Shown here piece after piece: positions 57,403 to 64,000 of a DNA stretch of 64,000 nt. The stretch covers positions 22,675,092 to 22,739,091 of the forward strand of contig CP141143.1 of assembly GCA_035235625.1 (NCBI GenBank), given 5' to 3'. Below the pieces are notes generated by a model, which was not told the origin of the DNA, made no database searches, and was given only the letters and a program-made list of their open reading frames with translations. The position numbers were made by a program, and so were the translations under genes. Position 1 is the first letter of the stretch; each line of letters begins with the position of its first letter. Source of the stretch: Saururus chinensis (Eukaryota > Streptophyta > Magnoliopsida > Piperales > Saururaceae).

Positions 57403-59364
57403 TGTAATACCCTAGCCAGCCATCCAACCCAGACCAGGGGTTTAGAACATAAAATCGGAGTATAAATTTTCTAAAACAAACTAGGAGCGGCGACATCTAT
57501 GTGTAAGAGTTGTGATGTTTCACTGCGCACTATGGAACTTAACACTCTATCATGTGTAGGCCACAATAAAATTATTTTTTATTCTAATTTAGATCGTGCC
57601 AACATTATTATGTCGTTTGTTGCCTACATACGTATTAGATAACATCTACAACGTTATTCTAATACGATTGGATCCGAATGTAATTTTGCCTAACGGCCAA
57701 TACATGCATTAGGTAGTAAAAAACACGTATACATAAAAAGATGCATATCCGACTATTTAATTGGAATTAGACAAAAAACATCGGAGTCAAATGGGAGTTA
57801 ATAAATCAGCGAAATCACACATCTCTCTCTATCACAGAGAAAGCAAAACACATTTGAGCAAATTAGATAATCTCAAATCAGATCAAATGTCATCTGACCA
57901 TATTTGATCATATTAGATCAGATCATAGCATATCATATCATATCATAACAAAGCATTTTTGAGTAGATCGAATCAGAGCAAACTAAATCAGAACACATTG
58001 GATTAGAGCATATAACTTATTTAGTACATGCATTCATATAATCATATATTAAATCAGAAGATCAGAAATACTTACTCCCCTATAATTTCAGAAGTAGCAG
58101 CATTCAAAGGTACTCTTTCTTTCAGGGCATCCTCCCCTTCAGGTCCTAAGATAGAAGACAAAGTCTTCTCTTGCTTCGGAACATTTCTCTCATGGTGCCC
58201 AAAGGTGACGGACAAAACCTCTCATTTCCCAAAGACACACACATCACTCTTTGCATGTTCAAAGGTAGCAGACAAAACCTCCTATAACCCGGAAATGGTT
58301 CTGACTTTTTATGCTCGTAGGCAGTGGACAAAACCTCCCCTTATTCGGAGACACTTTTCTCTCTCAATGCTTGTAGGCGACAAACAAAGCCTCCCTTTCC
58401 ATGAAACACTTTTCTCTGCGCCCATAGGAGATGGACAAAACCTCCCCTTACCCAGGGACATTTCTCTCATTATGTTGCCCGTCAATAGAGGACAGAGCCT
58501 TCCCTTACTTTGGGCCACTTCTCTTGATGCGACCTAATGGTGGAGGAAAAAATCTCCTCTTATTTCAGGTTACTTCTCTCTCTTTTTGGGGTCGGGCATC
58601 AGACAAAGCCTCCTCATGCCCGTGCTATTTCCCCCTTTAGAGTTGTCAACTCGAGGAATGAATGCTTTCACTCATAGAACACCATCAAATTAACTAAGAA
58701 CGCCTCTTGAACGAGAAAAATTGGACTTAGAATGGCCCAGAAACTCCCACTGAAGTTTACACAGGTTTCTTATTTATAGTGAAAAGACCCGAGAGCATAT
58801 GAAAGAACTGCCCCTGTGCACATGCAACCCATTGCACACCTGTGCAATGGGTGACTTGGCCACAACACATGTAATGTGCACAAGCCCTAGCTTGCCCTTG
58901 TGGTGAAGGCACGACTCCCGCTCGGGCTGCCACGTGTCGCGCTGGGTAGCCCAGGATGATGCAGGCCCGTGGGGGCGTAGCTCCACGGTGCCGTAGGTGC
59001 GGCTAACGCAGGCTGCTTACGTCATCACCCTTGTCAGCTATTTCATCTTTTTCCCCAAGATTTTAATCTTTTTTATTTTATAATATCCTAATTTTAAAAT
59101 GCAATAACCCTAAAGTCAGAATTGCACATTCTTTAAACCGATAGACTCGTATCGACAAGCCCTTCAAAAATATACTACACATGGATAGGTTAACCCACAT
59201 TCTTCAAGTGGGGGCCACCTATATGGCATGCTTGTAGCTTTCACTCCTGACCTCTGTTTCATGCGTTCTTTGATTCATTACAGTTGTTACTTTGAGATCT
59301 ACTCGTAGACGGGGATTTCATCCATTGAAACCCCCTAAAATGTATCTAAAATTATACCCCTATA
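57403..59364 (-). mobile_element. Solo LTR, family A copy 2 (1962 bp, reversed)
   Basis: The plus strand starts TGTAATACCCTAGCC and its reverse complement follows the LTR at 24276-26179. Matching blocks are GGATCC(A/G)ATCGT(A/G)TT with the flanking GCCGTTAGGCA phrase (57650-57690) and the CTTTGATTCATTAC..CCATTGAAA block (59265-59330). Imperfect target copies flank it (GTCTC at 57398-57402; ATCTC at 59365-59369). About 30 bp at the right end (the sense start) appear deleted. No retroelement proteins are present. Confidence 0.78.
58100..58640 (-). repeat. Minisatellite of about 50-60 bp inside the family A LTR
   Basis: Eight to nine diverged units, each with a core like GGACAAA(A/G)CCTCCC followed by an ACATTTCTCT-like stretch. 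The copy at 24276 has fewer, more diverged units at 24950-25440. The 169-codon plus frame over it (58028-58537) is a product of the repeat period and not a gene. Confidence 0.85.
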
Positions 59365-59605
59365 ATCTCACTTAGCCTTTAGCATTTTAAAGTGGCTAAT
59401 TTGATATGGGACCCTTGGGGTTCTTACTTAGCTTTTATGATTTTAAAGTGGATAATTTGATGTGGGACCTATCTAGATCTTACTTAGCCTTCATATTTTT
59501 TATTTAGCTAATTTGAAATGAGACTCATGGATCACACATATCTATTTTGTAGTTTTGATATGACTTATTTGATATAGGACTCATAGGGTCTCACTTAGCC
59601 CATTG
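59365..59605. repeat. 57-58-bp tandem array, right part (about four units)
   Basis: Units start at about 59366, 59424 and 59481, with a fourth before 59605. The consensus is roughly CTTAGCCTTTATGATTTTAA then AGTGGCTAATTTGATATGGG then ACTCATAGGGTCT. Divergence increases to the right. Confidence 0.85.
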
Positions 59606-62600
59606 TAATTATCATTATTTAATTTTGTTTGACTAATTTTATGATATTTTGGTTGACTTTTTCCTTTTGACTTTTTTTTTTAATATTTGAGCTAGTTATC
59701 CTCAAGTCTTCAACTTATGCCACTTCAAACTAGTTATTTTGAAGGGTTTGACTTATTCCAATTTACCCTTATAAAATTTATATGTAAACAATTGATTATT
59801 TTATCTCTAGTTAACTTATTTTGGTTATTGTTTAGTCATCTTACTAGGTATATAATATTCTCAACATTTTTATAGTGTAAATATGTTTATGGTGAAAGAC
59901 ATTTGCAACCTGGGCTAGAAAGGATGTAGAATTGATCAAATAACTTCATAGGTTTCTTACTAATCTTTGCTAGAAATAAAAATGTAGACATAAGAGTGTA
60001 CCAATTACTTGAACTTGTTACTAGACTGGTGTAATGACAAATAAGTGTCCAACTAGTGATCCTACAGTTTTCTTTATTTTGACCTAGTTAATTATCTATA
60101 TAATACTATGATAATTCAATTGCATTGGACTGAGCACACAGTTACCCATGCTCTCAAGGGTTTCCAAGTCATGATTTGTTAACAAATTTTAATTCAATGC
60201 TAATTTTATTCGGATGCATCTTGTTTTATTTTCAATAAGAAAACATATATTTACATGTGAAAATTGGGGGTGTGATAGAGAGAGTCCAAGAAGGAGGAAA
60301 ATTAAAAGCCTTTGGTTAAATGCTTTTTGAGAGCTATTTCCATAGCATAACATTAAGATGCCAATGCAAAAGAAATGTAGAAGACCGAAGGAGGAATTTT
60401 TGAATAAATCTTGGTTTGGAGGCAAGATAGAACTATCTCAATAAATTTTCATGTTTTTAATGTAACAAGATATACTACATATCATGAAATTTGACCATGT
60501 GAAGCATGTCGTGAATACAAAGTAGTTCTTCCAACTTTTACGATTTATGTGAAGTTATTTTCATGAAAATTTCTTATTATTAATAGCCCAATTCTTTTGC
60601 AATTTTATGAATTACCATGTTTTGATCAATTTGGGAGCATTTTGCCCATTGTCGAAACTGATTTGAGATTCTGCTCAATTGCTGGCATCACTACCAATGT
60701 ATCTATGAGGCATGTTGATGGTTGGAGAAGTTCCTTTCACCTACATATCAAAGGCACATCATTGTATTAAAGGACATGCATCGGCAGGGGGTCGACGTGT
60801 CGATGATCAAGTCGATGCCTAAGGCAATACTAAGCCTTCCCACTATATGTAGGGATTGATGTGTTGTTGGCAATGTTGGACATAGGCACCAACACTAATG
60901 TGTTGTTGACGACTTCAATGGTCATGACACCGACACTGATATGTTGATGGAATAATCAATGACATTTCAGCTTGTATTTTCAAAAATAGTTCTTTTATAT
61001 ATGTTTTTTACTACTAATTGGGTGTATTTTAGTATACTCTATTTGCATAATGAACATAAGTAAATATCAAAACACATGATAAAAAATGTGCATAAATAAT
61101 GGACAAATAAATCCTCGATTTGGGCATACCAAATAATGGACACTTATGAACATGAGTGCCCAATGTTGGCCTGAGCTCCAAATGTGGGGCTTTTTAACCA
61201 CATAAAGGAAATTCATGATATGAAAAAGATCATGTGTTTCCAGCTCCCCAAGGCTTGGAAGTTTATTATTTGTAGATCTTCACCTTGAGGTTTATAGTTG
61301 ATTCGAATGGGTTATGGTTTTAAAAGAATCATATACTGCGTAATAAAGGAGTTCTTAGTAATAATGAAAAGTTGAGAATCTCGGCCACACGGGTCTATGA
61401 GCCATTGTGGGCTTTAGTTTTATGGCATGGATAGAGTAGGAGATAGTTTTTAAGCAAGAGCCAAAAGCTACTTCATGGAGTGGTACTGTGATACTTGGGA
61501 TTTTTGTGAAATATTATTGTGTGCTTAATTATTATATTTCTTATTTTAATCATTTAATTATCTTAACTAAAGTTCATTGCTATCAATTTCTACGTATCAA
61601 CAAACTCATTGATGAAGATTGTTCTAATGAGTAGTAAACTTAGAAAAGTAGTAACAGATGAGAAGTTGTTTTCTCAAAATGCTTCATATTTCTTAAACAA
61701 AAAGTTTCTATTGGTTGACATTGACACATGCTCACATCAATGAAATTCTGGGCCACTAAGGATTCAACATGTCAACATTTGCATCGAAGAGGCACTAATA
61801 CTACTACATGTAGAGCATCGATACATCAATTATGACATGGTTATGTGCTAGAATCTAGTTATTTCTCCTTTATATAGATACCTTTGGCACACCTTGACTA
61901 AAATTTTTCAGAATCTCTTACCTTGGGTTGAAGAGGAAGGATTAGAGCTTGTCAAAGTCTAGAGAAAGAAGAGAAGCAACCAGATCCTGGAGACCTTTAC
62001 GTTTTGGTAGAGGTAAAGGTTTGATTGCTAAACTTGTTACCATTAACGATGTTGAAGTGATGATTTTCCAAGTCTTTATGGTTGTTGATTGGCATTAAAG
62101 CATGTTTTGAAATTTACACCATGGTTATGTTATGAGGTCATGTTTTCCCATGTTTAGTAAATTTATGATAGTAAAAATACTATCTATTATTATGGGATGG
62201 TAATGAATAAGACAAATTATATTATTTATGATTTTGAGTGTTATGGGTGAACTATAGCAGTCTTCATTTTTTTCCCGATCATCGACACAATCACTGACAT
62301 CATTAAGGAGGGAGATGATAGTATTTACATTGACACACATTGATGTGTTAGTGTTTATTTGATTTGTCATTGACAATGAGGTTGACGCATCAATGTAGTG
62401 TCGACGAGGGAGGTTATCCACAACCAACTCACTATCAATGAGGCGTCGATGGGTTACCTAAGGACATTGAGACTCTGTCGGTGAGCATACCAGTGATATG
62501 TTGGTGTTGAGTATTTTCAAGTATGAGTTATATTATTTATTATCCATAGTATTATTAAGTACTATAATGTCATGATTTTCAATACATATGAATGTATGTA

Positions 62601-62689
62601 TGTATGTATATATGATGATGCACATGTTTTATGTATGGGTAAATGGATTGTTTGCGTATATGATTCCTTATGATGATGTTCAACAATTA
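59606..62689. other. Gene-free sequence with scattered GATG/CATC phrases
   Basis: No coding frame is supported. Phrases such as GATGTGTTG, TCGATG and CACATTGATG recur at 60780-60960, 61735-61830 and 62280-62510 in both orientations. They look like parts of an old long element. A TATA-like TTTATATAG lies at about 61870. No element boundaries were found. Confidence 0.35.
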
Positions 62690-62807
62690 AGGACAAGAGA
62701 TCATAATATTTGGTTAGCTCCTTAAGCAAGTTGTTTAGCTACATTAACAAAAGGGTATGACATGAAAAATAATCATGGTCTTCCATCTCCCCAAGGCTGA
62801 GAATTGT
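61140..62807. repeat. Two copies of a ~120-bp repeat, 1.55 kb apart
   Basis: GATATGAAAAAGATCATGTG then TTTCCAGCTCCCCAAGGCTTGG (about 61217-61258) corresponds to GACATGAAAAATAATCATGG then TCTTCCATCTCCCCAAGGCTGAG (62759-62801). The upstream parts also correspond loosely. If these are LTR parts they would bracket a non-coding element of about 1.6 kb. Confidence 0.5.
62589..62612. repeat. Short (ATGT)n microsatellite
   Basis: Four or five ATGT units followed by ATATATG. A small simple repeat. Confidence 0.85.
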
Positions 62808-64000
62808 TGTCGCGCCCCGGGATTTTGAAAGCATATAAAATTTCTTTTCACAAAAATATCGGAGTTTACTCGGGCCCACGATTGGAGCCGCTTGTCTTAT
62901 GAGATAATATAATAATCATTTAGCCGGGAACTATGGTCTATGTACAAACACACAAGAGAAAAATAATAAAGAAAGTTCTTACTCGTTTCGGTGTAGTTAA
63001 AATCCTAGAAATCACATCGATAAAACTTGTAGTAGGCCCTTCTATTCGCGCACTAAGCTTCGTTGAGTCTTGCAAAGTATGGAGGGTGGTGAGTATTTTA
63101 AAATACTCAATAGGGGAGTTTATACAATCATACATAAATAAACACATGGCAGTTTCATAGCACACATATCATATATAATATTTTTCACGAAAACATGGTG
63201 TGCCTCTCACCCAAAACCACCCCTAGTGCTTTTTCCTATGTATCAAAGATACTTCTAGGGTTTGTAAGCACTCACAACTTACTACTAATGTCCCAGACAT
63301 ATATTATTAATAATAGTTTACTGCGGGTACAAAGCAACAATCTCTTACTCCTCCACAGATCATCTCAAAATATTTTGTGCTTGTGGATATAGAGCCACCT
63401 GTGCTCATGGGGTGCTAGGATCTAGAGAGTAGAGGATCTTCCCATGATTCTCTCTACCTTATCGCGTGTAGCCTTGATAGGTGCCCTTCGTTAGGGGCTA
63501 ATCAAGGGTCTTGCCCTTCGTTAGGGGCTCACCAGGCTAAAATAGGTACCGTGCATCCGATTCCGAACCAGATTAATTGTGCCCTTAACAAGTCAACGGA
63601 GCTCTATCGGGGCGTCCAACAATAGCAACCAAAATACTCTTGAGTCCTAGACTCATATGCTTGAGTCCTAGACTCAATCAAAATATCCTAGAATTCCCAG
63701 ACTCCAAAAATGGTTATTTTCTTTGAAAACATTCTATCCCAATATTTACATGTTTTGAAAACACTAGCTCCACCTTTACATATGAGGCAATCGTAAAGCA
63801 TGCAGTATATAAAATATATCTTCTTCCAATGAAAAATCATTAGACTAATCGTATATACATAATAACATTATAAACTGTGATATATAAATCATATTCTATC
63901 TCAATGATTAACCATTCGACAGATCAAATATGTGTACAGAAATCATAAATTATAACTTGAAAATAATCTCTAGCGCATAATATGTGAGAGTCATATAAAT
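62808..64000 (-). mobile_element. LTR, diverged relative of family B, runs off the window
   Basis: The start TGTCGCGCCCCGGGATTTT is comparable to the family B start TGTAACGCCCGGGATTTTT. Matching landmarks in the same order are GTGAGTATTTTxxxATACT.AxTAGGGGA (63090-63115) and CCTGTGCTCATGGGG (63389), as at 14651 and 40246. A repeat pair TGCCCTTCGTTAGGGGCT lies at about 63481 and 63513. The preceding bases ATTGT may be the target copy. The other end is outside the window, so solo or full-length status is unknown. Confidence 0.6.

Noticed and set aside
58028-58537. 169-codon plus-strand frame
   Set aside because: It covers the minisatellite of the family A LTR. The repeat length keeps a frame open by chance, and the opposite strand is also open.
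1-64000. CRISPR array, operon, or bacterial-type defence or mobile system
   Set aside because: No regularly spaced palindromic repeats with unique spacers and no polycistronic gene runs. All signals are those of plant nuclear DNA.

Overview
This is repeat-rich nuclear DNA from a flowering plant. The evidence is a spliced host gene with GT..AG introns, a plant-specific mitochondrial protein, Ty1/copia and Ty3/gypsy LTR retrotransposons, MULE and hAT transposon relics, Stowaway-like MITEs and a mostly AT-rich background. The Stowaway-type ends (CTCCCT..GGGACAGAGGGAG) are common in monocots, but I cannot name the species.

Only one intact host gene is well supported: a three-exon plus-strand gene at 33364-36956 encoding a 144-residue protein that I recognise as the plant-specific complex II subunit SDH6. 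Its second intron carries a chromovirus-type solo LTR (perfect TSD TATTC) and a 100-bp Stowaway-like MITE. A broken RPL5 copy lies upstream (29595-30005). An unrecognised gene-like fragment (18735-19477) lies beside a decayed MULE.

Layout. 1-12.9 kb: no gene; MITE, an LTR with a TATA box interrupted by a 970-bp solo LTR (4739-5708), several local tandem duplications and an LTR-like relic. 12.9-18.2 kb: copia gag relic, then a truncated LTR of family B (13489-15745), then a MULE transposase pseudogene. 18.7-23.6 kb: unknown gene fragment and duplicated low-complexity DNA. 23.7-26.6 kb: a minus-strand hAT deletion derivative split by a 1.9-kb solo LTR (family A, TSD GTTAC). 27-37.4 kb: RPL5 pseudogene and SDH6. 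37.6-47.75 kb: an old minus-strand Ty3/gypsy chromovirus holding a 4.7-kb solo LTR (family B, TSD GGTCA) and a 326-bp hAT MITE (8-bp TSD). 48.9-51 kb: diverged tandem duplications and MITE debris. 51069-55749: a young Ty1/copia element with 264-bp LTRs that differ at five sites and a perfect TTAAT TSD, but with two frameshifts in its polyprotein. 57.4-59.4 kb: a second family A solo LTR, in reverse, inserted in a 57-bp tandem array. 62808 to the end: start of a diverged family B-like LTR.

Apart from SDH6 the sequence is explained by nested transposition followed by LTR-LTR recombination and decay. I found no operon-like or defence-like system. The most notable pattern is the number of solo LTRs (five with recognisable target duplications) compared with only one nearly complete element. 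All functional calls rest on motif recognition by eye. No database search was run.
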